A DNA stretch of 64,000 nucleotides from Nymphaea colorata (taxonomy: Eukaryota; Streptophyta; Magnoliopsida; Nymphaeales; Nymphaeaceae), in the NCBI RefSeq assembly GCF_008831285.2, contig NC_045142.1:16805354-16869353 (forward strand), given 5' to 3'. Below, piece by piece: positions 1-11,614 of this stretch. Position numbers and translations under genes: made by a program. How positions within the stretch are numbered: position 1 is the first letter of the stretch; the number at the start of each line of letters is the position of its first letter. The notes under the pieces were generated by a model, which had not been told where the DNA came from, did no database searches, and worked only from the letters and a program-made list of their open reading frames with translations.

Positions 1-1385
1 ATTCATGTTCTTCCATAGCCACCATATTGCCACGGGAACACAATCTTCCAACTTCACATAAGTATTTTGATTCAAGCCTTTTTATTCCACCTCCACGTCT
101 GCGTCCCTGCCACCAAGTATGGAACTGTAATATCAACGATGATAGAACTGTCATATCATGTAAACTAATGGTTCCTATTCAACAGGGTGGTCCCTCCCTT
201 TTTTGACTTGTCTACCACTGAAAGTGAAAATGCGGTCGAAGAAAGAAACAAAGAAACAGCTCCATGTCATTTGAGTTCTCTTGCATGTATAGAGATAGAG
301 AGAGAGGGACAGAGAAAGAGATGGGTATTACATGTTTGATTCTTAATTTAAATAGTAATCCGCACTGGGGAGTGGGAGAGAGAGATGAGCTTATGGGCGC
401 CCCCAAGTACTTTTATAGCAAATGAAACATGGATTAAACAATGCGTCAACCTGTTAAGCCCAAAGAAAAAAGACACAAAAATACAATTGGCCTCATAGTT
501 GGCTCATTTTTTGAAATTATTGGGTTGTACAAAAGGGTAGATTGATATGGTAGAAACTTTTGGTAAAATGGATTTAGGTTAAAGATTCATGACTTACCCA
601 TTGAGTAACTTTGGCACTAGATATTTCCAAAATGAGTACTACCATGTCCAGATTCAATAGATATGTTGTTATTCCAGGCTTCCTTATCCTTTTAAGGGAA
701 GGTCTATGGTAAAGAAAATCCAATGCCTTTTTGGCCCACTTTTTGAAATTGCAAACAAAAGCAAGATCTAGAAACGAAATGTTTTTTCTTTCTTTGTCCA
801 TCCTTTCCTCACTTTTCTCCTTTCCCTTTCCATTCTAGCCATCATCCAAAGCATTTGGATGATGAACTTTTGCCAACCAAACATATTTTTCAAAAACGTG
901 GACTAGTGCGTGGGTTTCTTTAAAGTAGTTTTTTTTGCAGGAAGGAGGACACAAGGGTTCTACCCATCTGATGGAGGTGACTCATAAAAATCAGTACCGC
1001 CTTTAAAAGGTGACCATAAGTCCCATAACACCTGTTGAGAGGAGTTAGCAGGAGTAGAGGCAGGTATACGTTAAGTGTCGCTATACTGATGCATAATTTT
1101 TTTTGTACGTCAATATGGTTAATGATTAAAATAACTTTAATTCACATTAAAAAAATTATAAGGACAAAATTGAAAATAGAAAAAAGTAAAAAGACTAAGG
1201 AGAATATTTTTAATAAATTACCAAAATATTCTTCTCTCCTTTGATGGACACGTAACTTTCTATTGTTAAGTATTGGTAATTACATAAATTTTAAAAGCTT
1301 TTTATTTTTATATTAATATTTTTGAACAAATTTTCTCATTCTTTAAAAATTGAAAAATTTATACCTAGTGTCCTTTATCTAGAAT
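1..1385. repeat. Dispersed repeat A, copy 1 (cut by window start)
   Basis: This stretch aligns by eye with 43490-43655 plus 46981-48175, and its first ~130 bases with 27895-28110. Shared landmarks are a (GA)n tract near 290-310, a polypyrimidine tract near 790-830 and the A/T-rich stretch 1140-1330. Short open frames on either strand keep neither length nor start between copies, so I see no gene. This copy is uninterrupted at 'ctaatgg' (about 165-172), where the other copy carries a 3.3 kb transposon. It may be part of an old retroelement or a duplicated spacer; no terminal repeats were recognised. Confidence 0.7.
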
Positions 1386-1390
1386 TTATA

Positions 1391-1392
<2 letters not shown>

Positions 1393-1464
<72 letters not shown>

Positions 1465-1482
1465 TATATCTCTGTGTGTGTG
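1393..1482. repeat. (TA)n microsatellite followed by (TG)n
   Basis: Nearly pure TA dinucleotides run to about 1469, followed by a short TG run. The same TA-then-TG arrangement sits at the left edge of repeat B at 25863-25935 and 30936-30990, so the microsatellite belongs to the repeat's ancestral structure. The open frames through it (runs of Tyr-Ile) are artefacts. Confidence 0.95.
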
Positions 1483-3061
1483 TATTGAAAACACAGCTGT
1501 TTCTATGCTTGGATGGATGATTATTTTGTGTTGTTAAAACTGCCATAAAAGTTCTGTTCCATTATTGAAAACCATGGTCAAGCAATTGATCATTGCAAAT
1601 GCATCTTTGCAATGGCTTTTATCGACACCAAACAAAAAAATAATCATCCAGCTGTAGAGGTTCGTCTTAATTGGACACAAAGGCCAGTTCAAAGAGAAAA
1701 AATAGACCAACTTTTATTTGAATCCCTTTAATCACCCATTTTAATCGTTAAACATGTTTAAAGTATGATGACATTCGTCTATTTTCCAGTCAACCTTCTA
1801 GAATAGAAGGATCATATGAATATCCCATCAAAAAATTGATTTGTCATGACACAAATAAGCTCATGCTAACCTGCCAACTTTTGATCTCAACCCGTTTTTT
1901 AGTGGCGGAGCCAAGACTTTTTGGCTGAAGGGCACGTGAGTCACATCAAACATGGGCACTATGATGTGACAGCAACCGGGTTCAGCATCATCACAATATA
2001 TTTTTGACTGACTGGTATAGGCAATGATGCACAGCAACCCACACTTAGCTTCAATACTTTCCCTCATGTTCAATGCTTACTGTGGTTACCTAAGGGATTC
2101 ATTAAGATGTCTCTGCTCTTGATCAATTTGTGATTGGAATTCTTCAAAACAAGAATATTCAAACGTTATTACTCAGCATTGCTTGGATTTTGGAGAAGGG
2201 TGCAGAAACACAAAAGGTTGCATGCAATCCCTAGTAAAAGACGCAAGAACTTGTTACATTACTAGCTAATGTCACCAGCCACTATAAGTCCCCCCCGGCA
2301 AAATGTTCCAATCTTGGTGTCTGTAAATTATGACATAGACAGTGGATTAATTACTCTCATTTATATATTTAATTACCTATTTGATGTCTCATGAATAGAA
2401 AGAGGATCTCCCACGACAGTTTCTGAGCGCAAAAAAAACCTATTTGATGTCACAAGCAGCCGCTGCCGGAAGTTCATGCAGTGCAATTACATTATTATAC
2501 AAGAATTTGTTTTAGGTACTGGAAAACTATATATTTTAAACTTAGAACATCATAACTCCTCAACTTGATTGCAAGATAATCTAAGCAAGGTTATAATCAA
2601 CCACCAAAATATGTTGTACATTACTAACTTATGGAGTTTGGTGCATGTTGGATGGAGAGTCTATGCTTCATGCCTTGAAACTAATTAGAGTCCAAAAATC
2701 ACCAAAATGGATTTCAGCGAGAGAACAAGCTGAAGAAAAATAGATCCCTAAAGGGGTAGTGGCAAATCCAAAAATTTCTGGCTAAGGTACAATATTATTT
2801 TAATTTTCAACTTTAAGGTATATAAAAAGTTTTAAAAACTAGTATCAATGACAGGTAAGAGAAATTGCTTACAATATCCGCAATGTGGCTCCAATATTGT
2901 TAAAGAGTCATTTGACAGCAGGGACACTCATAAAATTTTCAAAATAAGAACAACCCCTAAGTAGGTAGATGGAAAGGGGGATGCTTAGCAGAAGTCTAAC
3001 CGAGCGCGAGTGATGTTGGTGTTACATTTCTATACTGCAACTGGAGTGGAAGCACTATACT
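1483..3061. repeat. Dispersed repeat B, copy 1
   Basis: The start matches 25930-26090, 30976-31150 and, more weakly, 9715-9960 and 19010-19260. The later part (about 1880-3000) matches 31410-32510 and 59770-60790 closely, including the phrase around 'tggtgtctgtaaattatgacatag' near 2320 and the end near 'gaagtctaaccgagc' (2993-3005). No coding frame survives across copies. It is an old duplicated spacer or decayed element whose termini I cannot define. Confidence 0.7.
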
Positions 3062-3691
3062 AGTTGATGGATATTTGGCCCCACTCACATGCATCGATGC
3101 GGCCGTGGGCTTGAGGGTAAGGGGAAAGAGGGAGCTTCTGGCTTTCTCTAAGATTGTGGGGTGTCCTCCTGCTCATCTAAAATTAGAGTCCTACATATGT
3201 TATGTTATTTTTTAGGAAAGGGGCCGGCACAAGTTTATTTATAAAATATTAAACTTTGCCGATTGTTATTTCATCATTCAGGCGAACAAGCTGGTACAAG
3301 TCAAATAGGTTGACTCAAACCAATTTTCACAGATGAAATGAAAAAAATATATTATAAAATAGATGAAAAGAAATACCCAAATTATAAAGAACCACACACA
3401 AACAATAATATATAGAAGCAAAAAAGAGAAGGAGAATGATGTCAAAAGATGACTACATGCTATTATAGATAGCCTGGCCCGAGAGAATGGCCACGAACAA
3501 ACAATTGGTCGACCGCTCTTTTAGGGGGCATTTGATGGTTTGGAATTTTGATTTAAGAATGAAATGCAAGTCCAACTTCAACTCAAACACGAAACCTTTT
3601 ACAGTCTTGAAAGTGGATAAACATCACTCAATGCAAGAGCGGTCAACTCAAAACAGCCATGTAACGCCAGCCAATTACTGCTAATATATAC

Positions 3692-3766
<75 letters not shown>

Positions 3767-4734
3767 CTGGCCATATTCACATTCACCCACTTAACGGTTG
3801 AGAGAAAGGTGAAGAAAAAAAAAGTATAAACTAATACTAGATGACAAAAATACCCATTACTTTTTTTTCTTTAGTTTTCTGTCGTCAATTCATTATAATG
3901 AATCAAATTGTCCTTATGAACGAGTAGAGTAACATTGAATAATCAGAGTCCCCATTTATTTTTTTGCTATATATATAAAAATATAAAAGAGGCATATGAT
4001 ATGGCCAAAATGGACATAGCATACCTGCAAACCCTCACTGCATGAGCCTCTGCCCCATGAACTATCACCAGATGAGAGCCCATAATATCATGGCTTGGAA
4101 AGACATTTGTATATATATATGTATAGAGAGAGATCATGTGGGAGAAAGATTTTCCAATCACTTCAAGGTTCACGATTTAAGGAGGTCAATGGACAGGTTT
4201 TGGAGCAGGGACTACCATGTGTTACAGGGACAGAGCCAAAAAAATTTCATGAAAAGGGCCGAATTAATGTTTCTAAATTTTGACTAAGGTCAAAATATCA
4301 TTTTTCAAATTTTTATATAGGACAAGTGAAATTTACTAAAACTTACATATAGATTTTTTTAAAAAAAAATTGAGGTGGGCCAGGGCCATGCGAGCCTCCC
4401 TTGGCTCCACCCCTGATGCCTAAAAAAAATTTTCAAACACCACTAGGACAATCTCTTCTTCCAACGTATACAACAGTTATTGTGGTCACCTTAAGTAATA
4501 CGTTAAAGTGTCTGCAGCCTTCCTTTTGTGTTTGAAAGTCTTCAAATGTTTGTGATTGTTATACCTAAGCTTAACAATTGGAAGATGCTACCACTTTTCT
4601 CCATTGTGATGGTTACTGGTTACACAAAGGAATACATAACTCAGTTCATCCACATGTCTTTCTTTTTTTTTTTGCAGAATTTTCAAATCCAAATGCTTCC
4701 CTTCATCAGCGGCCACCATAACTATGACTTCCGT
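3062..4734. other. Upstream spacer of protease copy 1, no gene
   Basis: There is no supported gene here. The spacer holds a (TA)n tract at 3683-3765. A segment at about 3285-3440 also occurs at 26370-26560 and 12608-12760. A 65-codon open frame at 3487-3684 starts in ordinary spacer and ends just before the TA tract; it recurs in copy 2 only because the whole block is duplicated. Confidence 0.6.
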
Positions 4735-4742
4735 TATAAATA
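4735..4742 (+). promoter_or_regulatory. TATA box of protease copy 1
   Basis: The sequence reads TATAAATA, 43 bases before the ATG at 4785, a plausible plant core-promoter spacing with a short leader. It is kept in copy 2 (14005-14012), and a similar TATAAATA lies at about 40628 before the third copy. Confidence 0.55.
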
Positions 4743-4784
4743 TCAACACATTTATCCTTAGTACAGCAACCTTTTAGTCCTACC

Positions 4785-6174
4785 ATGGCAACCTTCTTCT
4801 CCCCCTTAGCATTCAGCCTCCTCCTGCAGCTGCTCCTACTTGCAATACTGCCTAACCCTACCACAATCTTTGCTTCCAAACCTCTCGGCTTCTCTATAGA
4901 CCTCATTCATCGAGACTCATCCCTGTCACCTCTCTATGAAATTTCATCCACTCTAGCTCAATGAGCTGAGCAGGCGGCTCTGCGCTTCATGTTGCGCTCC
5001 CGCAGCATTGCTTCATGGTTTGCCAATACCACCAGCATGATCTCCAGCCCTGTGATGGCTGGTCCCGGTGAGCTTCTCATGAAACTCTCGCTAGGTACCC
5101 CATCCAGCCTGTACTGGGCCATTATAGGCACTGGTAGTAACCTCATATGAACAACATGCCACCATTGTGACAACTGCCATGTCAAAACACCAATATTTGA
5201 TACACTTCAGTCGTCCACCCACAAGAACCAGAGATGCTCCACCAGCTTCTGCACGGAACTGCATGTCCATCATTGCACCAGCGACCAACTTTGCTGGTTC
5301 AGATATTCCTATAGAAACATTTCCAAAGTATAAAGAGTCCTAGCCTCCGAGAAGCGCTTGTTTGACAATGGTGCCAACACCATCAAGCATGAAGGAATTG
5401 TCTTTGGTTGTGTTCATCGTGAAGATAATCCTGATTTTCCCTGCATAAAGTTCCAGGCCTTGTTGGCCTTGGCCGTGGTCCTCTCTCTCTTGTTAAATAG
5501 ATCGGCTTTCCATTGATGACAAATTTGCTTACTGTCTTCCTCCATATAGAAATGAAAACAATTCCGTGGGACAGCTCAAATTCAGCAACGATGCAGACTT
5601 TTCAGGCACAGAAGAGGTTCAAGAGACGCCGATGGCATCAGATGGTGGTGAAGGCAGCTTTTATGTGACTCATCCTGACAAACATAAGTGTCGGGAACAG
5701 CAGACTCAACATACAATTTGCTGGTGCACAGACGACTGCATTGTTGGGAGATGCCAGATCGATCATCATAGACTTGGGTACCAGCCTGACTTTTCTTGCC
5801 AAAGATGTCTATGGTCAAGTGGCAAATGCAGTGGCCACTGTCATAAACCGTGAGTGCTTCTATCCTCCTGAGCAAGATTTCCTGTGTTACCATGTAGGGA
5901 ACAATGGTGATCCATATGAAGGGTTGCCGGAGATGACCTTTCATTTCGCTAGTGCAGACTGGAAGCTGCCACCTTCAAATATCTTTGGAATGTTTAGAAG
6001 TGGAATCATCTGCTAATGGAGAGATGCCCATCTTTGGGAATATTGCGCAGCAGAACATGCATGTAGTATGATCTGGGCTACAGACTGCTTTCTTTGGCAC
6101 CAACTGAAAGTCCAACACGTAGAAATGAATTGTTTATCGTAGGAACAAAAGTTATAGACTTTTGTCACCTATAA
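4785..6174 (+). pseudogene. Nepenthesin/CDR1-like aspartic protease pseudogene, copy 1
   Basis: This is a remnant of a secreted plant A1 aspartic protease. From the ATG there is a hydrophobic signal peptide and then a prodomain with the family phrase 'GFSIDLIHRDSSLSPLY'. The first active-site region reads GTGSNLI (5127-5138 encodes GTGS) instead of DTGS, so the catalytic Asp is Gly. In-frame TGA codons occur at 4962 and 5148; copy 2 has CGA and TGG there. The flap region (YGDGS in relatives) is unrecognisable around 5290-5350. The second active-site region, about 5770, reads DLGTSLTFL. The C-terminal family block (FGNIAQQN, YDLGYRLL) follows about 6036-6095 after frameshifts. It has no introns, as is common in this family. 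It cannot make a working protease. Confidence 0.9.
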
Positions 6175-7290
6175 GTAAGGGTTTTATTTGGTCATAATTG
6201 TGTGTTTCTGGTTATTGCACATTCAACTCTCTCCCTCCCCTCCTTGCGGATCTAAAAGTTAGAATCTTAAAAATGACACATTTTGTATACTTTCATTATC
6301 TTTTCTCTTAGTCTGACCACATTTGATCATTTTGAGGTTTCTTTCTGTGTGAAACTGACAAGTCTAAAATAATGCCATGTTAATTCTTTTCAAATACGAG
6401 GTTGATTTTTATTTTATTTGACTTCAAAGGTGGTGTTGCAAGGAACAATAGAGGGCATCTTAGATTAACTTGAAAGGGCAGTGCGGATACATATAAGGTA
6501 GTTTGGGGGTATTTCCTACATTTTTTTACACACAAGCCCTAATTTTACATTTGGTTTCTTGAGAGTTATCAAAGACTCAAAGGTGACATATTATTTGAAG
6601 TGATAATGTCATACACATTTACATTAGTTCTCTATTTATTTATGTATTACATATAGCTATTTATCTACGTATTTATATCTAACTTTTAATGCATGTTTAT
6701 TTATATTTTTATACACTTGCTATCTTGCATATGCTGTGGTGGTCATCCTCCATAATGTCCCTACCATCTTTTACGAGTCACTTTTCTAATAGTGTGTCTT
6801 GTAAGTAATAGCTAAGTCAAAGAGAATATCAAGTGTTTTTAGTAGGTGCAGCTACAAAGCATTCTACATTTCAAGCATGCATTTTTACCATAGCTTCTGC
6901 CCATTTTGTTTTGGATATTCTTTTGTTGATTAATTCCTCTGGGTCTTTGAAAATGGGTGCAGTAGATTGTGGCTAACCTATGTAATCTTATAACTCTCTC
7001 TAACGATCTATATTCAGCCATTCAATATGGTTTCAAATCTGATATTTGGTCTCTTCTCTCTCTCGTTTTTTCAATGATGGCCAATATTTTTGTATGATAA
7101 TTGTACTAATTTTTTAGTATAAGTTTTGGATATGGTTTGCAAATTGCTTATATGAGATGGCTGCACATCGTCCAGCATTCAAAGCTTTTGTAAGACCTAC
7201 TTTCTTTGATCCATTCCACATACTTTGTATTTATGAATATATTTATTTGGAAATCAATACAATCTACTTATTTATGAAGAATTTTATGAC
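6175..7290. other. Spacer downstream of protease copy 1
   Basis: This is A/T-rich sequence shared with 15457-16575. An open plus-strand stretch near 6830-6985 is about 48 codons long, ends in a stop and is the same in copy 2. I do not recognise it. The minus-strand frame at 6839-7021 overlaps it and is equally unsupported. Confidence 0.45.
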
Positions 7291-7297
7291 TTTGTAG

Positions 7298-8400
7298 TTT
7301 TTGATACGCCACCTTATACTGAACAACTTCAAGGCCTTCCTCCTGCAACACATGGATAAGATGATTATTCAGTCTCATTACTATGTAGCACTGGTATGGA
7401 TGTAAGAATTCCTCTTTGCTGATGTCCGTGCCCTAATTGCTGCTCGTGGAGCGTCCAAGATCTTTTGGGCTTATAGCCTTTATACTGTCTATTGCCTTCT
7501 TGCTATTTTTAGTAACCTTACTTGGTCTTCTTAATCCTTTCTCTCGATCTTATCTTGGTATATATTCTATTGGGTTAATGCTGATTTTATTTCTAGAATG
7601 TTGTTACAGGTGGCCAATTTACTCAACAAGTAGAATGTATTGGTGAAATTATAAGTATAATTCTTAAGAATGATGGCACACCTATAGCTATTGGAAACAA
7701 GTTACATGTCACAGGTGTAATCTACTTACTACTTAGTATAGTTGTTGAAACACATAGTTGCTGTTTGAGACATGGTGCATTTGCAAAGAGCTGCCTCCCT
7801 TTAATGTAACAATATATATTCTCATGATTTGATTTGTAAACTACTTTGCTTCTAATACCTTAAGACTGTAACAGTTTGAATTTCCGAATTTCCTCCTTTT
7901 CTTTGTAGTTTCATCAGTATCAAGTCAATTTTAGTAGGAACTTGCATTTTTCCCTTGATGGCACGAAGCTGGTTTTGACTTAGTTGAGTTAATTTTTCTT
8001 CCAGAGAACATCTGAGTCATCCCATCAGGTCTGAACTAGTTATGGTCCTATCAGGCACTGCAGATGTGGATGTCAGCAAGGAGCGAGAGTTAATCAAGAT
8101 CTAGACTTGATGGGCATGATTGATTCACAGAAGCTTGTCCTTTCTAAGGTGCATGCTAGATTAGTTTCTTCCTCTTATAGAAGCTTGTCCTATTGATTGA
8201 GGCTGGTTAGTTTCTTTGTGCTGAAAACTGACCTATTCTTTGATCTTGGATCTTGTTGGCAGAAGTTGATGTGGAAATCACAGAAACTTACTGCCCACCC
8301 AATATTGTTGAAGGAAACCCATGCTTGGATTACATCAAATGCATCACATTTTCCATGGCTGGGAACTTTGAAGTAGAACGGGAGGAATGGTGGAAACAAG
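7298..8400 (+). pseudogene. Exon-like segments of an unidentified gene, copy 1
   Basis: Several short plus-strand open segments are bounded by AG and GT. They are 7298-7355 (reads FDTPPYTEQLQGLPP; donor here GA, GT in copy 2), 7610-7714 (reads GQFTQQVECIGEIISI, then donor GT) and 8005-8148 (reads MVLSGTADVDVSKE, with a 1-base deletion relative to copy 2 that breaks the frame). From 8263 another segment has acceptor 'ttggcag'. I do not recognise the protein. Together they look like scattered exons of one host gene, now decayed. The alternative is chance open sequence preserved by recent duplication. Confidence 0.35.
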
Positions 8401-8489
8401 TAAATTTTAACGATTCTTTCTTTTATAAATGCATTCTCAATTCAGACTTGATAGGGATGTCCAATCTGTATCTGCCGTTATCCATGTAA

Positions 8490-9240
8490 ATTTTCAAATT
8501 TACATTGATTTGTCAAGTTTTCTCAACACGGGCACGACATTGGATAAAAGCTCGAAATGACCAGTCCGTGCACTTGTAAAATGGTGGCGGGTGATCTGAG
8601 GCTAGCGAAACGTTTTTGGCAACACTGCAAAGGGCAAGGACTAGTATTGGTCTTTTGCGAGTTGGCAATAAACTTATTTGCAACGACAAAAGGCGTTGCC
8701 AATAGCTTGTCTTTATTGTTGTGGTTGTATTTGTTTCACCAGGGACCAGATCAGGTCGAAACTCCCCCACCCCTCCGACCTTAAATCTATCATTTTAATA
8801 TACGTGGATTTAAGATCCATGCTACATAAATCTTTAGTTTGTTTAAGCTGAGGATCTTTTAAGGCATATCTTTTAATGCTACATCGAACTATCAAACACA
8901 ACTTAAAGTACAAAGAGGATTGAATCAACTCTCAAACCATCCGGACATAAGTACACTACCACAATTTCCTTTGTCACTTTCGATGCAAACTCTGTTGGGA
9001 GTTAGGCTGCCGTCCCTTAGTAGAAAGAATAAGTAATGAATCTACATCAAAGAGTAACTTTGTCAATATTACTTGAACATCCCCTTCCTGACGATCGGGG
9101 GTGCTCACGCACTATTTTCTTTGTCTTTATATGTTTTTTTTATCAATATTCTATTGATAATGATTTTGTTTTTTTCAACTACAACAGTACATTATAATAA
9201 CCTTCGTACATGTGGAAAAAAACATGTACGATAACAATCA
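8490..9240. other. Spacer, no gene recognised
   Basis: This is non-coding by eye and collinear with copy 2 (17780-18535). It holds a more GC-rich island at 8515-8770 whose frames on both strands are short and differ between copies. I see no domain or terminal repeats. Confidence 0.4.
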
Positions 9241-9244
9241 CCAG

Positions 9245-10210
9245 GTACAAGAAAATGTGGATGAAGTTGGTGCTATGACTATCAAAACTAGAGGTAGCTA
9301 GATGACAAAATCATGAAATGTCTGATAATTAATTGATATAATTCTTTTTCTAAATCTTAAACGAAAAAAATATGGTATCAATTAAACATTGGCATTATTT
9401 GGGTGAAATGACTGACAATTAATAAAGTGCTTATTTGGTAATTAATGATAGCTGGGCCCAATAGCATTCGGCCGACCTTGTATTTTGCTTTAAGACAGAA
9501 CCAATTAAAATTAAAATATGGAGATCTTCCCTAAGGACAGAGCCTATTCTGTATAAGGTCACCCACAATTGCAGGTTCATTCAAATTCAATTGAATCATC
9601 TTGTGTGATATTAAGTCCCATGGTGGAGCTACAAGATGGCTGGTGCCGCATAAACTTTAGTTATGTTCATGTTAATAACTTCATACATTTCCGGCAGCTA
9701 CTTCTGCAGTAGAGTGGTTATTTTGTTATTTTGTATAATTAAAAACTGCTTTCAAAAGACCATGCTCAAACAACTGGTCAACGCAAATGCACTGTGATGG
9801 TTTTTATCCACTCAAAACAAAAAAATAGCATATTTCAATTCCTTTATATATATATATATATATATATATGAACATATGTTGTACTTGTAAGTTTTAGTTA
9901 CCAGAAATTAATTGTATCGGTTCATCCTAATTGGACGCAAGGGCCAGTTAAAGGAGAAAAATTCGGCCAACTTTTCTTTGAATCCCAGGAATGACTTTTC
10001 TTAAACGATGATGATATGCTTTCAGTTTCCAGTCGACCTGGTTGGGTTGAGAGCAATGTGCTATACTAGTGCAAGGATGGAACTTGGAAGCACTATGTAT
10101 GCCAGTTGAAGGACATTTGACTCTACTCACATGGGTATGGGCATTATGGAAAGTCGGATCTAAAATTAGTGTCTTGTATGGTCTTATGCATGAAAAATTA
10201 TGCATGTAGG
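9245..10210. repeat. Spacer repeat H/B (shared with 18540-19450 and 30340-31400)
   Basis: The run from 'agaaaatgtggatgaag' (9250) through 'cccacaattgcaggttcat' (about 9562) recurs in the same order at 30340-30760. It is followed by the repeat-B start ('aaaactgc..aaaagaccatgctcaa', about 9746), as at 31040. The distal part (10060-10190) resembles 3010-3190, so B here lacks an internal ~1.2 kb relative to copy 1. This ties the 30 kb region to the protease blocks. Confidence 0.6.
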
Positions 10211-10742
10211 TGCTTAATAACCAAAATAACATGTCTAAGTAAAAAAAAAAAACTTTTAGAAGGACAAAAAAGGATTTATGAAAAAGTAAATATTCCAAAA
10301 TATACACTTTATAAAAATAAAAATAAAAATACTCCAACCCTGCACCGACCTACACGATCCAATATCATTGGACATGCGTAGGGATGTAAAAAGGGAGGCC
10401 CAGGCAATCGCCAAAAGAACTCTTGGGACTAGGAATAAGATTATTTAATAAAATATAGAACTCTGCATTTCAATTATAATTTGATCAAATATCGGGCCGA
10501 TAACAAAATGGTATGATTGTTCCAGCTAAGTTTTGATTCTTTTAACCTAGCAGAGGGTTTGCCACCACCAAAAATTTGTCAGTTAATAATATTTGTGGGT
10601 CTTGCGTGTGAAACCAAGTCCTTCTCAACCCAATCTGGAACCTTTCACAGTCTTAAGATTGGATAAAATTCACCCAGTGCATGACTTTTGTTAATATAAG
10701 ATATTGCTAGTGGCCATACAATGCCTGCTAATAAAAAAGACT
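10210..10742. other. Spacer between repeat H/B and copia fragment
   Basis: The part at 10251-10340 resembles 42280-42365 downstream of the third protease copy. The part at 10495-10700 is a distant relative of 26365-26420 and 35025-35160 ('atatttgtgggt..gcg..gaaaccaagtcc'). No gene is visible. Confidence 0.4.
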
Positions 10743-11300
10743 TCATCTTTTTTTCTTGAGAAAGAACACCCAACTCATCCATGATTTGTCATCTTTTAAC
10801 AGGAGAAAGTATCTGAAAATAAAGTTGGAAACAGCAGGAGCCGGGCCCCATACATCGGCCTGAACCAAGTTGAAGCAATATTGGATTTTTATTTCAGATT
10901 CAGGAAATGATTGTTCAGTCATCTTTGCGTAATTGCATGTCTCACATACTGGAAAATTGTAGACGAGCTTAAGAAACACAGTTTTGAGAATTAGATCAGA
11001 CAAATGTCCCAACCTATAGTGCCATAGGAGTGATTCTTCATTCTTCTTGTCAGCTGGAAGTGCCTTGTTTGTGTTCAAGTTAATGTAGTAGATAGAGCCC
11101 ATCTCTCTCATAACAATCACCAAGCCTCATCTGGGGTTTATGGTCCAGCAGAATGACCTTCTTCTTGGAGGAAATATTGAGAATTCTGTAACATAGAGCT
11201 GTGCTAGATTTATTAACAATGATAAGATCTATGGAACAATACGATCAGGATCAGTTACAAAGTACAGGGTACGGTTTCCAAAACTCGAGAGCTATCTAAA
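10743..11300 (-). pseudogene. Ty1/copia integrase-region fragment (minus), copy 1
   Basis: A 126-codon minus-strand frame (10743-11123) encodes a GAG-pre-integrase/integrase zinc region. It has WHYRLGH, then CETCNYAKMTEQSF (the HHCC cysteines and basic stretch), then QADVWGPAP, which carries the first integrase Asp, and DDKSWMSWVFFL. Degenerate sequence upstream (11130-11300) continues toward the protease side. It stops before the second and third catalytic residues. It is a truncated insertion, antisense to the copia 5' end that follows, and is repeated at 19996-20601. Confidence 0.88.
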
Positions 11301-11354
11301 ACTGACCAATCTTCTCTAAATGAGAAAGAAATCATTTCTCCTATGTTCTTCTAT

Positions 11355-11536
11355 AATTCTGCCCAAATTGTCGTGTAAATCAAGATCCTAAAATCAAGGA
11401 TCTAAATTGTATAAAGTGACTATAAATATTTGTACTCTCTCTGTGTGGTTATAGAATAGAAGAGAGAGTCTTTGTGTGGATGTAGGCTGATTTAGCCGAA
11501 CCACGTTACACCTGTGTGTCCATCTTTCTTCTAAAT
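11355..11536 (+). repeat. Copia 5' LTR, distal part, copy 1
   Basis: The sequence has a TATA-like TATAAATATTTG (about 11420), a pyrimidine-rich start region and a short 3' portion, followed directly by a primer-binding site. The left edge (TG) is not certain. The same sequence is at 20580-20756. No matching 3' LTR was found in the window, so the element is incomplete. Confidence 0.6.
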
Positions 11537-11551
11537 TGATATAAGAGCCTG
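11537..11551 (+). other. Copia primer-binding site (degenerate), copy 1
   Basis: It reads TTGATATAAGAGCCT, close to the TGGTATCAGAGC signature that pairs with initiator tRNA-Met and primes minus-strand DNA in Ty1/copia elements. It lies between the LTR end and the leader. The same bases are at 20757-20771. Confidence 0.6.
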
Positions 11552-11614
11552 CAACTGCTTTCACCGTGGTCTTCTGTATCCTGCATCTTTCTAAAGCTAC
11601 GCTTCACCTGTCTA

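Noticed and set aside
574-801. 75-codon minus frame conserved at 47411-47638
   Set aside because: It is in both copies only because repeat A is duplicated. Substitutions are not biased to silent positions by eye, and no domain is recognised.
1322-1537. Open frames rich in Tyr-Ile (also at 3599-3790, 23734, 33095, 35692, 43043, 61409)
   Set aside because: They are translations of (TA)n microsatellites and have no coding support.
3520-3600. 'gggggcatttgatggtttgg' as the end of a second Harbinger-like MITE
   Set aside because: It resembles the right terminus of the element at 43656-46977, but I found no matching inverted end or TAA duplication nearby.
3487-3684. 65-codon frame upstream of the protease, repeated at 12809-13006
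   Set aside because: Part of the recently duplicated spacer, it ends at a TA tract. Changes between copies include amino-acid changes, and there is no homology I know.
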